Source: Paracidovorax avenae (GTDB lineage: Bacteria; Pseudomonadota; Gammaproteobacteria; Burkholderiales; Burkholderiaceae_C). Taken from it: a DNA stretch of 64,000 nt. The DNA is taken from assembly GCF_040892545.1 (NCBI RefSeq), contig NZ_CP156079.1:3631501-3695500 (forward strand). Reading direction: 5' to 3'. Positions within the stretch are counted from its first letter, which is position 1, and every line of letters begins with the position of its first letter. Of the stretch, positions 38,886 through 48,084 are shown in pieces. A program made the position numbers and the translations under genes. Below the pieces are notes generated by a model. That model had not been told where the DNA came from, ran no database searches, and saw only the letters and a list, made by a program, of their open reading frames with translations.

Positions 38886-39812
38886 CTAATTTTGCCTCTC
38901 CCTCAGGCACTCCACCAGCGCCTCCGTCACCGCCGTACCCTCCTGCCCCCGCATACGGATGATCCCTATCGGCGGCAGCTCCACCGGCACGGGCAGCCTG
39001 AGCACCGCCACCAGCCCCTGCTGCGCGAAATGCCTGGCCACGGTGCCGGCCATGAAGGCCACGGCGCCGCGCTGGTGGACGAAGGTGATCTGCGACAGGA
39101 ACGACGCCGATTCGACAATGTCGGCGGGCGGGTGCAGGCCGTGGGCGAAGAACTGCTGCTCCAGCTTCACGCGCAGCGAGGCCCAGGGCGGGGGGAGCAC
39201 GCAGGGCTGGGCGGCGATGTCGGACCAGCAGGGCTGGCGCCTGCGGGCCAGCGGGTGGCCGGGGCGCACGATGGCGACCATGGGGTCGTCGTAGAGCGCC
39301 TCGGTTTCCAGATCGGGCGAGGCGTAGCCGGGCTCCAGGCGGCCGACGAACAGGTCCAGTTCACCCAGGCGCAGCTTCGGCAGCAGGCGCGTCAGGTCGC
39401 CCTCCTCGATGAGAACGGTCACATGGGGCGAGCGTGCCTTGAGCCGCTCCACGGCCTGCGCGAGCAGCACCGGAGTGGCGGCCACCATGGCGCCCACGCT
39501 GGTGCGGCCGCGGGCGCCGCTGGCCTCGGCGGCGATCTCGTCGCGCGTGCGCTCGTAGCCGGCGAGCACGGACCGGGCGAAGCGCACCACGCTGGCGCCG
39601 GCGGCGGTGGGCTCGGTGCCGCGGGTCGAGCGCTCGAAGAGCGGCAGGCCGAACATGCGCTCGATCTCGGCCAGGGTCTTGGAGACGGCGGGCTGGGTGA
39701 CGGACAGGAACTCGGCCGCACGCCCGACATGCCGGAACTGGTCGAGCGCGACCAGCATCTGCAGGTGCCGCAGCTTGAGGTTGGAGCGCAGCACGCGATC
39801 GATCCCGGGCAT
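38886..39812 (-). CDS. LysR-family regulator of the sugar-acid cluster (GbpR-like)
   Basis: A 308-residue LysR regulator similar to GbpR, a sugar-responsive regulator. The N-terminal domain is LKLRHLQMLVALDQFRHVGR and LSVTQPAVSKTLAEIERMFG, with the usual TQPAVSKTL recognition helix. The effector domain starts near residue 90 (TSVGAMVAATPVLLAQAVER). It is divergent from the Bug-type binding protein gene; the 116-base gap should contain the operator. Control of galactarate/altronate-type sugar-acid uptake and breakdown is inferred from this context. Confidence 0.92.
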   Translation of the reverse strand: MPGIDRVLRSNLKLRHLQMLVALDQFRHVGRAAEFLSVTQPAVSKTLAEIERMFGLPLFERSTRGTEPTAAGASVVRFARSVLAGYERTRDEIAAEASGARGRTSVGAMVAATPVLLAQAVERLKARSPHVTVLIEEGDLTRLLPKLRLGELDLFVGRLEPGYASPDLETEALYDDPMVAIVRPGHPLARRRQPCWSDIAAQPCVLPPPWASLRVKLEQQFFAHGLHPPADIVESASFLSQITFVHQRGAVAFMAGTVARHFAQQGLVAVLRLPVPVELPPIGIIRMRGQEGTAVTEALVECLRERQN

Positions 39813-39928
39813 TTCCGGTCATTCCTTGGAGGTTATGAAGGCAGTCCGTATTTTCATTGGATTGGCATGGCCTGCTTCTGAACAATGGCGCTGGCCTCAC
39901 CCACGATAAAGAAACAGGAGACACATCC

Positions 39929-40927
39929 ATGCAGACCCCACGCTGCGGCCGGCGCCAGCTCATGCTGGGCGCCCTCGGCACCGCCACGCTCGCCCTCGCC
40001 TCCGCGCCCGCACGCCTGCTCGCGCAGGGCACCTACCCCGACCGCCCGATCACCTTCATCTGCCCCTGGCCGGCCGGCGGCACGGCGGACCAGTCGATGC
40101 GCACGCTGTGCACGGTCGCGGGACGCATCCTGGGCCAGGCGATCGCGGTGGAGAACCGCGCCGGGGCCTCCGGCATGATCGGATCCAAGGCCCTGGCCGC
40201 CGCGAAGCCGGACGGCTACACCATCGGGCAGATCCCGATCTCGGTCACGCGCTTCTCGCAGCTGGGCACTTTGCAGGCCGATCCGCGCAAGGATTTCACG
40301 TACATCGCCCGCACCTCGGGCCAGACCTTCGGCATCGCGGTGCCGGCGAACTCGCCGTTCAGGACGCTCAAGGATTTCGTGGATTACGCGAAGGCCCATC
40401 CGGGCAAGGTGACGTATGCGCATGCGGGCGTGGGCGGTGCGACGCACGTGGGCATGGAGGAATTCGCCAGCGTGGCGGGCATCCAGCTGAACCACGTGCC
40501 CTACAAGGGCGGCGCCGAAGCGCTGCAGGGCGTGCTGGGCGGCCATGTGGATGCGCTGGCTGACTCCAGCTCCTGGGCACCGCACGTGGAGGCCGGCAAG
40601 CTGCGCCTGCTGGCCACCTGGGGCGAGCAGCGCACGGCGCGCTTCAAGGATGTGCCCACGCTGCGCGAGCTCGGCTGGGACGTGGTGGTGGACGCGCCCA
40701 ACGGCATCGGCGCCCCCCGGGGGCTGGACCCGGCCGTCACCGCGAAACTGCGCGATGCGTTCCGCCAGGCCGTGGCCAGCCCCGAGTTCAAGGCGGTGGC
40801 CGACAAGCTCGACGCCCCGCTGCTGTACCTGGACGGCCCGGACTACGAGAAATACGTCAACACCGTCTATGCCAAGGAAACGGTACTCATCGACAAGCTG
40901 AAATTGCGAGAGCTGATGAAAGGGTGA
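39929..40927 (+). CDS. Bug-family (TctC-type) periplasmic solute-binding protein
   Basis: A 332-residue secreted binding protein of the tripartite tricarboxylate transporter type. The N-terminus has an RR-containing signal (CGRRQLMLGALGTATLALAS) ending near ARLLAQG. The mature protein starts with the family hallmark YPDRPITFICPWPAGGTAD, followed by VENRAGASGMIGSKALAAA and the VPYKGGAEALQGVLGGHVDA motif. No TctA/TctB membrane genes are nearby, which is common: Comamonadaceae carry many orphan Bug proteins. AGGAG precedes the ATG. As first gene of the cluster it probably captures a sugar acid or related carboxylate. Confidence 0.93.
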   Translation: MQTPRCGRRQLMLGALGTATLALASAPARLLAQGTYPDRPITFICPWPAGGTADQSMRTLCTVAGRILGQAIAVENRAGASGMIGSKALAAAKPDGYTIGQIPISVTRFSQLGTLQADPRKDFTYIARTSGQTFGIAVPANSPFRTLKDFVDYAKAHPGKVTYAHAGVGGATHVGMEEFASVAGIQLNHVPYKGGAEALQGVLGGHVDALADSSSWAPHVEAGKLRLLATWGEQRTARFKDVPTLRELGWDVVVDAPNGIGAPRGLDPAVTAKLRDAFRQAVASPEFKAVADKLDAPLLYLDGPDYEKYVNTVYAKETVLIDKLKLRELMKG

Positions 40928-41073
40928 CATCCCCCCCGGAGCGGCGACGCCAGCGGCCCGGCAAAGCCGGTTCCGCGGCGTCTGCCGGCCTGGGCCGTGC
41001 CCATGTTTGCGGCCCTGCCGCTACGCCAGATCCGGACAAGACACGAGCCACAATTCCATGATGAAAGCCCCGC

Positions 41074-42603
41074 ATGCCCACCCTTGACAGTCCGCTGCTG
41101 CACCTGCATCCCAATGACAACGTGTTCGTCGCCAAGACCGGGCTGGCGCTGGGGCAGGAGATTCCCGAACTGGGCGTGCGGGCGCGCGCGCAGGTACCGC
41201 CCGGGCACAAGATCGCCGCGCGACGCATCGCCCAGGGCGAGCAGGTGAAGAAGTACGACACCGTGATCGGGGTGGCGACGCGCGACCTGGAGCCGGGCGA
41301 ATACGTGCACAGCCACAACCTCGAGATCGTGGACCATTACCGCGATCCGGCGTTCTGCGCGGATGTCCGGCCGGTCCATTACGTGCCCGAGGCCGAGCGC
41401 GCGACCTTCCAGGGTTTCGTGCGCGCGGATGGCTCCGTGGGCACGCGTAATTTCATCGGCATCCTGTCGTCGGTCAATTGCTCCGCCACGGTCATCAAGC
41501 AGATCGCCGCTCACTTCACGGCGGAGCGGATGCGCGCCTTTCCCCACGTGGACGGCGTGGTGGCCTTCGCACAGACCAGCGGCTGCGGCATGTCCTCGCC
41601 CAGCGAGCATTTCGACGTGCTGCGGCGCACGCTGGCGGGCTATGCGCGCCACCCGAATCTGGCGGGCGTGCTGATCGTGGGCCTGGGCTGCGAGCGCAAC
41701 CAGGTGGACGGACTGGTCGAATCCCAGGGCCTGGAGCGCGGCCGGCTGATGCGCACGCTGGTGATGCAGGACGTGGGCGGCACGCGCGCCACCATCGCGG
41801 CCGGCATCGCGGCGATCGAGGACATGCTGCCGGCCGCCAACGAAGCGCGCCGCAGCGCGGTGAGCGCCAGCCACCTGAAGATCGGGCTGGAATGCGGCGG
41901 CTCGGACGGCTTCTCGGGCATCACGGCCAATCCGGCGCTGGGCGCTGCGATGGATGTGCTCGTGCGCCATGGCGGCACGGCCATCCTTTCGGAAACGCCG
42001 GAAATCCACGGCGTGGAGTTCATGCTGACGCGCCGCGCCATCAGTCCCGCAGTGGGCCGGAAGCTGCTGGACCGCCTGGCCTGGTGGGAACGCTACGCGG
42101 CCGGTCAGAACGCGCAGTTCAACGGTGTGGTGGGCCACGGCAACCAGGCCGGCGGCCTGGCGAACATTTTCGAGAAATCGCTGGGCAGTGCGATGAAAGG
42201 CGGCACCACGCCGCTGCGCGCCGTGTACGAATACGCCGAGCGCATCGACGAGAACGGCTTCGTGTTCATGGATTCGCCGGGCTACGACCCGGTGGCGGCC
42301 ACCGGCCAGATCGCGAGCGGCGCGCAGCTGATCTGCTTCACGACCGGGCGCGGCTCGATGTTCGGCAGCAAGCCGGCGCCGACCATCAAGCTGGCCAGCA
42401 ACACGCCCATGTACCGCCGGCTGGAGGAGGACATGGACATCAACTGCGGCGTGATCCTGGACGGCGAGCTGACGGTGCCCGAGATGGGCGATCGCATCTT
42501 CGCGCAGATCCTGCGGCACGCGAGCGGCGAGGCGACCAAGAGCGAGCTGCTGGGCCTGGGGGACCACGAGTTCGTGCCCTGGCACCTGGGCATCGTGAGC
42601 TGA
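41074..42603 (+). CDS. Galactarate/altronate dehydratase family (GarD/UxaA)
   Basis: A 509-residue iron-dependent dehydratase. The N-terminal SAF domain is residues ~1-90 (LLHLHPNDNVFVAKTGLALG). The catalytic part has RADGSVGTRNFIGILSSVNC, FAQTSGCGMSS, GLGCERNQVDGL, ECGGSDGFSGITANPALGAAMD and the C-terminal CFTTGRGSMFGS. Both SAF and dehydratase domains sit in one chain, as in GarD and many UxaA proteins. It removes water from galactarate, altronate or a similar acid. With the following aldehyde dehydrogenase and aldolase, the galactarate route seems likeliest; altronate remains possible. Confidence 0.9.
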   Translation: MPTLDSPLLHLHPNDNVFVAKTGLALGQEIPELGVRARAQVPPGHKIAARRIAQGEQVKKYDTVIGVATRDLEPGEYVHSHNLEIVDHYRDPAFCADVRPVHYVPEAERATFQGFVRADGSVGTRNFIGILSSVNCSATVIKQIAAHFTAERMRAFPHVDGVVAFAQTSGCGMSSPSEHFDVLRRTLAGYARHPNLAGVLIVGLGCERNQVDGLVESQGLERGRLMRTLVMQDVGGTRATIAAGIAAIEDMLPAANEARRSAVSASHLKIGLECGGSDGFSGITANPALGAAMDVLVRHGGTAILSETPEIHGVEFMLTRRAISPAVGRKLLDRLAWWERYAAGQNAQFNGVVGHGNQAGGLANIFEKSLGSAMKGGTTPLRAVYEYAERIDENGFVFMDSPGYDPVAATGQIASGAQLICFTTGRGSMFGSKPAPTIKLASNTPMYRRLEEDMDINCGVILDGELTVPEMGDRIFAQILRHASGEATKSELLGLGDHEFVPWHLGIVS

Positions 42604-42630
42604 GACTTTCTTTCCTTTTTCGTGCGCGAC

Positions 42631-44124
42631 ATGACCACTTCCTCCTTGCCTGCATCCCCCCTCTCCGCAGCCCTGCCACTGGTGCGCAGCCAGCTGTGCA
42701 TCGCCGGCCGCTGGCAGGCCGCAGCCAGCGGCGCCACCTTCGCCGTCACCGATCCGGCCACCGGTGCCACCATCGCCGACGTGCCCGACGGCAGCGCCCG
42801 GGACGCCCGCGCCGCCGCCGACGCCGCCCATGCCGCCTTCGCCACCTGGCGCACGGTGCCGGCCAAGCAGCGCGCGGCCCTCATCAAGCGCTGGAACGAC
42901 CTCGTCATGGCCCGCCAGGACGCGCTGGGCGCGCTCATCTCCCTGGAGCAGGGCAAGCCCCTGGCCGAGGGCCGGGGCGAGGTCGCCTACGCCGCCAGCT
43001 ACATCGAGTGGTTCGGCGAGGAGGCCACGCGCATGAACGGCGAGATCATTCCCGCGCCCGTGCCCGGCCGGCGCATGTTCGCCCTCAGGGAGCCCGTGGG
43101 CGTGGTGGCCGCCATCACCCCGTGGAACTTCCCCGCCGCGATGATCGCGCGCAAGATCGCCCCGGCCCTGGCGGCCGGCTGCACCGTGGTCTGCAAGCCC
43201 GCGGAGGACACGCCCCTCACCTCGCTCGCGCTCGTGGCGCTGGCCGAGGAAGCAGGCATTCCCGCCGGCGTGCTCAACATCGTCACCGCCTCGCGTGTGC
43301 AGACGCCCGAGGTGGTCGATGCCTGGCTCGATGATCCGCGCGTGCGCAAGATCACCTTCACGGGCTCCACGCCCGTGGGCAAGCACCTGGCGCGCCGCAG
43401 CGCGGACACGCTCAAGAAGCTCTCGCTGGAGCTGGGCGGCAACGCGCCCTTCATCGTGTTCGAAGATGCCGACGTGGATGCGGCGGTGGACGGCTTCATG
43501 GCCGCGAAATTCCGCAACGGCGGACAGACCTGCGTGAGCCCCAACCGGGTGTACGTGCACGCGGCCGTGCACGAGGCGTTCGCGGGCAAGCTCGCGGCGC
43601 GGGTGGCGGGGCTCAAAGTGGGGCCGGCCAGCGACGCAGCCTCGCAGATCGGCCCGATGATCAACGAGCGCGCGGTCGAGAAGATCGAACGCCACGTGCA
43701 GGACGCCGTGGCCCGGGGCGCGAAGGTGCTCACGGGCGGCCGGCGGCTGGCGGAGCTGGGCGAGCACTACTACGCGCCCACGGTGCTCACGGGCGCGGAT
43801 GCCACCATGGCCTGCGCCTGCGAGGAGACCTTCGGGCCGGTGGCGCCGCTGACCGTGTTCCACGATGAGGCCGAGGTGATCGCCGCGGCCAACGACACGC
43901 CCTTCGGGCTGGCCGCGTATTTCTACAGCCGCGACGTGCGGCGGATCTGGCGCGTGGCGGGCCTGCTGGAGACGGGCATCGTGGGCATCAACGAAGGTGC
44001 CCTGGCGGCGGAGGCCGCGCCCTTCGGCGGCGTGAAGGAGTCCGGCTACGGCCGCGAGGGCTCCACCCACGGCCTGGACGACTACCTGCACACCAAGTAT
44101 CTTTGCCAGGGCGGGCTCGGCTGA
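42631..44124 (+). CDS. NAD(P)-dependent semialdehyde dehydrogenase (GabD-like)
   Basis: A 497-residue aldehyde dehydrogenase. Family motifs: [20 protein letters not shown], the NAD-binding [12 protein letters not shown], catalytic glutamate in [11 protein letters not shown], nucleophile cysteine in [11 protein letters not shown] and the late [13 protein letters not shown]. Sequence style is that of succinate-semialdehyde dehydrogenases. In a sugar-acid cluster the substrate may rather be 2-oxoglutarate semialdehyde or tartronate semialdehyde. The ATG at 42631 lies 27 bases after the dehydratase stop, behind a T-rich stretch without a strong ribosome site. Probably cotranscribed with its neighbours. 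Confidence 0.92.
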   Translation: MTTSSLPASPLSAALPLVRSQLCIAGRWQAAASGATFAVTDPATGATIADVPDGSARDARAAADAAHAAFATWRTVPAKQRAALIKRWNDLVMARQDALGALISLEQGKPLAEGRGEVAYAASYIEWFGEEATRMNGEIIPAPVPGRRMFALREPVGVVAAITPWNFPAAMIARKIAPALAAGCTVVCKPAEDTPLTSLALVALAEEAGIPAGVLNIVTASRVQTPEVVDAWLDDPRVRKITFTGSTPVGKHLARRSADTLKKLSLELGGNAPFIVFEDADVDAAVDGFMAAKFRNGGQTCVSPNRVYVHAAVHEAFAGKLAARVAGLKVGPASDAASQIGPMINERAVEKIERHVQDAVARGAKVLTGGRRLAELGEHYYAPTVLTGADATMACACEETFGPVAPLTVFHDEAEVIAAANDTPFGLAAYFYSRDVRRIWRVAGLLETGIVGINEGALAAEAAPFGGVKESGYGREGSTHGLDDYLHTKYLCQGGLG

Positions 44125-44180
44125 CCTGGCCCGGCATCTCCTTCCCGGTCCAACGACAGAAAACAGAAAGCGCGAGAGAC

Positions 44181-44984
44181 ATGCCCGCACACAACCCCTT
44201 CAAGACCGCCCTCGCCGCCGGCCGCCCGCAGATCGGCCTCTGGCTCTCCATGGCCGACCCCTACCTGGCCGAAGCGGCTGCCACCACTGGCTACGACTGG
44301 CTGCTGATCGACGGCGAGCACGCGCCCAACGACCTGCGCAGCACCCTCGGCGCCCTGCAGGCGGTGGCGCCCTACCCCTCTCAGCCGGTGGTGCGCATCG
44401 CCGAAGGCGGCACCGCCCTCATCAAGCAGGTGCTGGACATCGGCGCGCGCACGCTGCTGGTCCCCATGGTGGACACGCCCGAGCAGGCCCGCGCCATCGC
44501 CGCCGCCACGCAGTACCCGCCGCACGGCATCCGGGGCGTGGGCAGTGCCGTCGGCCGCGTATCGCAATGGAGCGGGCGCGCGGACTACCTGGACGTCGCC
44601 GACGACGAGGTCTGCCTGCTGGTCCAGGCCGAAACCGTCACCGCCCTGCGCAAACTGCCCGCGATCTGCGCGGTGGAGGGCGTGCACGGTGTCTTCATCG
44701 GCCCGGCAGACCTTGCCGCATCCATGGGGCACCGCGGCAATCCCGGCCACCCCGAGGTGCAGGCCGCGATCGAGGATGCCATGCGCACCATCATCGCGAG
44801 CGGCAAGGCCGCGGGCACGCTGACCTCGGACCCGGCCCTGGCACGCCGCTACCTGGAACTCGGCTGTACGTTCGTGGCAGTAGGCGTGGACGTACTGATG
44901 TTCGTGGGCGCGGCGCGCAGGCTGCGGGCGCAGTTCGACGGTGCCGGCGAGGCGGTGTCGGCGAAAGCCAACGCAGCCTACTGA
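44181..44984 (+). CDS. HpcH/HpaI aldolase (GarL-like 2-keto-3-deoxy-acid aldolase)
   Basis: A 267-residue class II aldolase of the HpaI/GarL family. Motifs are [20 protein letters not shown], the [12 protein letters not shown] metal/base region, [26 protein letters not shown] and [17 protein letters not shown]. Such enzymes split 2-keto-3-deoxy-glucarate to pyruvate and tartronate semialdehyde, or hydroxy-oxo-heptanedioate in aromatic acid breakdown. Next to the GarD-like dehydratase, the former is more probable. The ATG is preceded by a GCGAGAGAC stretch and is 56 bases after the dehydrogenase stop. Last gene of the cluster. Confidence 0.92.
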   Translation: MPAHNPFKTALAAGRPQIGLWLSMADPYLAEAAATTGYDWLLIDGEHAPNDLRSTLGALQAVAPYPSQPVVRIAEGGTALIKQVLDIGARTLLVPMVDTPEQARAIAAATQYPPHGIRGVGSAVGRVSQWSGRADYLDVADDEVCLLVQAETVTALRKLPAICAVEGVHGVFIGPADLAASMGHRGNPGHPEVQAAIEDAMRTIIASGKAAGTLTSDPALARRYLELGCTFVAVGVDVLMFVGAARRLRAQFDGAGEAVSAKANAAY

Positions 44985-45096
44985 TACCCCCCGGAAATCG
45001 GGACCCGGACCTCGGAAAGTGGCTGCGGACCGGTACGAAATGGAATCGACATCGTAAACTGGCAGGCTCGTAACATTTTGCTAACAAACGGAGGTG

Positions 45097-45789
45097 ATGG
45101 AGAGGAAAATCCTATTGGGCCTGGTGGCCATGGCTGCGGCAGGCGCCTCGTTCGGTGCGACGGTGAACGTCAACAGCACGGGCAATTACGGCACCATCCA
45201 GAATTACACGAACTGCACGACGTCACCTGCGAGCAGCTGCGCGAACTTCGTGTCCACGAACAACGTGTCGGGTTCGTTCACCACGTCGGGCGCGCTGCCG
45301 GCAAGCGCGAGCAACGTGGAAATCGGCTCCACGGTCACTGCCTACAGTTTCTCCAATGGCCTGGACACCGTTGCCTCCACCGACACGAATGCCCGGCTGA
45401 ATTCGCTGCGCGTCACCACCGACGCCTCCGGAAACGTCACCGGCGTGACACTGCAGGCGGTGCAGTGGACGACGGGCCCGGTTCCGCACAACAACACGAG
45501 CCGTTTCAATGCAGTGACCTTGAGCGGTACAACCGGCGCCGGTACGCACAACTCTGCCTGCCAGAGCACGGGCACCGGTAACAGCGGCGTGACCGATACC
45601 TGCCTGGTGGCAGTGGTCACTGACACCTCCCGCAGCACCGGTCTCAACTCGCCGGTGAGCTATGCCATCGCCCAGGCACCTGTCAACAACACGGCGGCAC
45701 CGATCCCCACCGTGTCCGAATGGGGCCTGATCCTGATGGCCTCTCTGCTGGGCTTCTTCGGCATCGCACGCCTGCGCCGCCAGCGCTGA
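45097..45789 (+). CDS. Exported IPTL-CTERM protein
   Basis: A 230-residue surface or exported protein. Residues 1-~22 (ERKILLGLVAMAAAGASFGA) are a Sec signal peptide. The mature part is unusually rich in Ser, Thr, Asn and Gly and looks like beta structure, with paired cysteines. The C-terminus has the IPTL-CTERM sorting tag: IPTVSEWGLILM, a hydrophobic span and the basic end RLRRQR. Known: such tags are processed by exosortase/archaeosortase-type systems in betaproteobacteria. The ATG is set at 45097, but the extended Shine-Dalgarno match CGGAGGTGAT overlaps it, so a GTG at 45094 or a later codon is possible. Followed by a strong terminator; monocistronic. Confidence 0.85.
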   Translation: MERKILLGLVAMAAAGASFGATVNVNSTGNYGTIQNYTNCTTSPASSCANFVSTNNVSGSFTTSGALPASASNVEIGSTVTAYSFSNGLDTVASTDTNARLNSLRVTTDASGNVTGVTLQAVQWTTGPVPHNNTSRFNAVTLSGTTGAGTHNSACQSTGTGNSGVTDTCLVAVVTDTSRSTGLNSPVSYAIAQAPVNNTAAPIPTVSEWGLILMASLLGFFGIARLRRQR

Positions 45790-45821
45790 TTGCCGAGAGC
45801 GGCCTTGCGGCCATGAAAGAG

Positions 45822-45846
45822 AAAACCCGCCGCTGGCGGGTTTTTT
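45822..45846 (+). terminator. Intrinsic terminator of the IPTL-CTERM gene
   Basis: AAAACCCGCC (45822-45831) and GGCGGGTTTT (45835-45844) form a perfect ten-pair stem with a three-base loop, followed by T residues. The A run on the other side lets it also serve the convergent pmbA gene. Confidence 0.92.
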
Positions 45847-45902
45847 CCATGCCGCGGCGCCACAGGTGCGCGGCAGCAGTCGCTGCATCGGGTTGATATG
45901 CC

Positions 45903-47357
45903 TCAGCTGCCCGCCACCTTCATGCGGTTGACCAGCATCGAGCCCACAGTCTTGGCGCCATAGTTGTAGGCGTCCGCGCCCACGGCCTCGATGCCGAGGA
46001 ACATGTCCTTGAGGTTGCCCGCGATGGTGATCTCGTGCACCGGGAAGGCGATCTCCCCGTTCTCCACCCAGAAACCGCTGGCGCCGCGGGAATAGTCGCC
46101 CGTCACGTAGTTCACGCCCTGGCCCATGAGCTCGATCACGAACAGGCCCGTGCCGAGCTTCTTCAGCATGGCGTCCAGGTCGTCGCCCGGCTGCGTGAGG
46201 CGCGAGGTGAGCGCGAGGTTGTGCGAGCCGCCGGCGTTGCCGGTGGTCTTCATGCCGAGCTTGCGGGCGGAATAGCTGCTGAGGAAGTAGCCCTGCACCT
46301 CGCCGGCATCCACCACCTTGCGCGGGGCCACGCGCACGCCCTCCTCGTCGAAGGGCGAGCTGCCCTTGCCGCGCGCGACGAACGGATCCTCGTCGATGTC
46401 GATGTGGTCCGGGAAGACCCGGCGGCCCAGCGAGTCGAGCAGGAAGCTGCTCTTGCGGTAGAGGGAGCCGCCGCTCACCGCCTGCGTGAAGCCGCCCAGC
46501 AGGCCTGCAGCCAGCGGCGACTCGAACAGCACGGGACATTCGGTGGTGGGGATCTTGCGGCTGCCCAGGCGGCTCAGGGCGCGCTCGGCCGCATAGCGAC
46601 CCACGGCGGCGGGCGAGGACAGCTCGGCCGCGTCGCGCATGGACGAATACCACGCATCGCGCTGCATCTCGGCATTGCGGCCCGGCAGCGAGGCGATGGG
46701 CGCCACCGAGATGCTGTGGCGCGAGCTGGCGTAGCCGCCGCGGAAGCCGTGCGTGTGCGCGCTGAAGAAATGGCTCTGCTGGGCCGAGACGGCGGCGCCT
46801 TCGCTGTTGGTGATGCGGCGGTGCGTGCGCAGGGCGGCCTCTTCGCATTCGAGAGCGATGCGGGCGGCCTCTTCGCTGGTGATGGCCCAGGGATGGAACA
46901 GGTCCAGCTCGCGGTGCGTGCCGGGTGCGGCCACGTCCGCCACGTCGGGCAGGCCGGCCACCGGGTCTTCGGCGGTGAAGCGGGCGATGTCGTAGGCGGC
47001 CTGCACGGTCTGCTCGATGGCGCGCTCGGAGAAGTCCGACGTGCTGGCGTTGCCCCGGCGGTTGCCCACGTACACGGTGATGCCCAGCGACTTGTCGCGG
47101 TTGCGTTCCACCGTCTCCAGTTCGCCCTTGCGCACGCTCACCGACAGCCCGCAGCCCTCGGAAGCCTCCGCGCCCGCATCGGTGGCGCCCAGGCGCAGCG
47201 CATGGGCCAGGGCCCGGTCCACCAGTTCCTCGAACACGCCGCGGCTGTAGCTGAAGCCGTTGCCGGCATCGCCGCCGGCAGGCGCAGGCGTGGAAGCGGA
47301 GGGGCGGGAGGGAGAGGCGGCAGCGCGGGCTGCGGTACGGGGGCGGGTGGTCTTCAT
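45903..47357 (-). CDS. pmbA: Metalloprotease PmbA/TldE
   Basis: A 484-residue subunit of the TldD/TldE protease, which matures microcins and helps degrade CcdA and other small proteins. An Ala/Pro/Ser-rich leader of ~35 residues precedes the conserved domain (FEELVDRALAHALRLGATDA). The middle has GITVYVGNRRGNASTSDFSE, and the C-terminal half has YFLSSYSARKLGMKTTGNAGG and GQGVNYVTGDYSRGASGFWVENGE, the latter strongly diagnostic. PmbA itself lacks the metal site, which TldD provides; tldD is not in the window. It is divergent from darP, with 64 bases between starts. Confidence 0.95.
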   Translation of the reverse strand: MKTTRPRTAARAAASPSRPSASTPAPAGGDAGNGFSYSRGVFEELVDRALAHALRLGATDAGAEASEGCGLSVSVRKGELETVERNRDKSLGITVYVGNRRGNASTSDFSERAIEQTVQAAYDIARFTAEDPVAGLPDVADVAAPGTHRELDLFHPWAITSEEAARIALECEEAALRTHRRITNSEGAAVSAQQSHFFSAHTHGFRGGYASSRHSISVAPIASLPGRNAEMQRDAWYSSMRDAAELSSPAAVGRYAAERALSRLGSRKIPTTECPVLFESPLAAGLLGGFTQAVSGGSLYRKSSFLLDSLGRRVFPDHIDIDEDPFVARGKGSSPFDEEGVRVAPRKVVDAGEVQGYFLSSYSARKLGMKTTGNAGGSHNLALTSRLTQPGDDLDAMLKKLGTGLFVIELMGQGVNYVTGDYSRGASGFWVENGEIAFPVHEITIAGNLKDMFLGIEAVGADAYNYGAKTVGSMLVNRMKVAGS

Positions 47358-47421
47358 ATCGCCGGCTATGATACTTGCCGCCTTCCGCCCCCGCCCAGGG
47401 CCTCTTTTTGTCCCCTCTCCC

Positions 47422-48084
47422 ATGTCCCGCAAACCCAAAAAAGGCTATTTCGTGAAGGGCCATTTCGTCGCCGAAGGCAGCGAACTGGACCTGCAGCTCA
47501 AGGCCGAGCTCAAAGGCACGACCGAAGCCAGCCGCACCGATCTCAAGCGCGAGAGCGATGCGCTGCAGCAGCTCGGCCAGGACCTGCTCACGCTGCGCAG
47601 CGACCTGCAGGCGCGCCTGCAGCTGCCCGACAAGCTGCAGGATGCGCTGGCCGAGGCGCGGCGCATCACCAATTTCGAAGGCAAGCGCCGGCAGATGCAG
47701 TACGTGGGCAAGCTCATGCGCCAGCTCGACGAATCGGTGGTGATCGCCGCGCGCGCCGCGCTGGACGAGCAGCACAACGGCTCGGCCGCGGAGAAGCTCG
47801 CGCTGCACGAAGCCGAGCAATGGCGCGAGCGGCTGATCGCGGACGATGCGGCGCTGCCGCTCTGGATGGAGCGCTTTCCGCGCACCGACACCCAGCAGCT
47901 GCGTGCGCTGATCCGGCAGGCCCGCAAGGACGCGCCGGAAGGCAAGGAAGCCAACGTACAGGCATCCCAGGGCCTCGCGCCGCGCAAGGGGCGCGCCTAC
48001 CGCGAGCTGTTCCAGCTGGTACGCACGCAGATGGACGAAGCCGCGCTCCACGCCCGCCATGAGGAGGCAGAGCGCGATGCATGA
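47422..48084 (+). CDS. darP: Ribosome-associated protein DarP (YjgA)
   Basis: A 220-residue, highly charged helical protein that joins late 50S subunit assembly. It has the YjgA pattern: SRKPKKGYFVKGHFVAEGSE at the start, DLLTLRSDLQARLQLPDKL and EARRITNFEGKRRQMQYVGKLMR, the most conserved block. The C-terminus (KGRAYRELFQLVRTQMDEA) is also typical. It is slightly longer than the usual ~185 residues. ATG 47422 is chosen as it leads directly into the domain. It overlaps mogA by eight bases. The divergent partner pmbA is its neighbour in many Proteobacteria. Confidence 0.95.
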   Translation: MSRKPKKGYFVKGHFVAEGSELDLQLKAELKGTTEASRTDLKRESDALQQLGQDLLTLRSDLQARLQLPDKLQDALAEARRITNFEGKRRQMQYVGKLMRQLDESVVIAARAALDEQHNGSAAEKLALHEAEQWRERLIADDAALPLWMERFPRTDTQQLRALIRQARKDAPEGKEANVQASQGLAPRKGRAYRELFQLVRTQMDEAALHARHEEAERDA

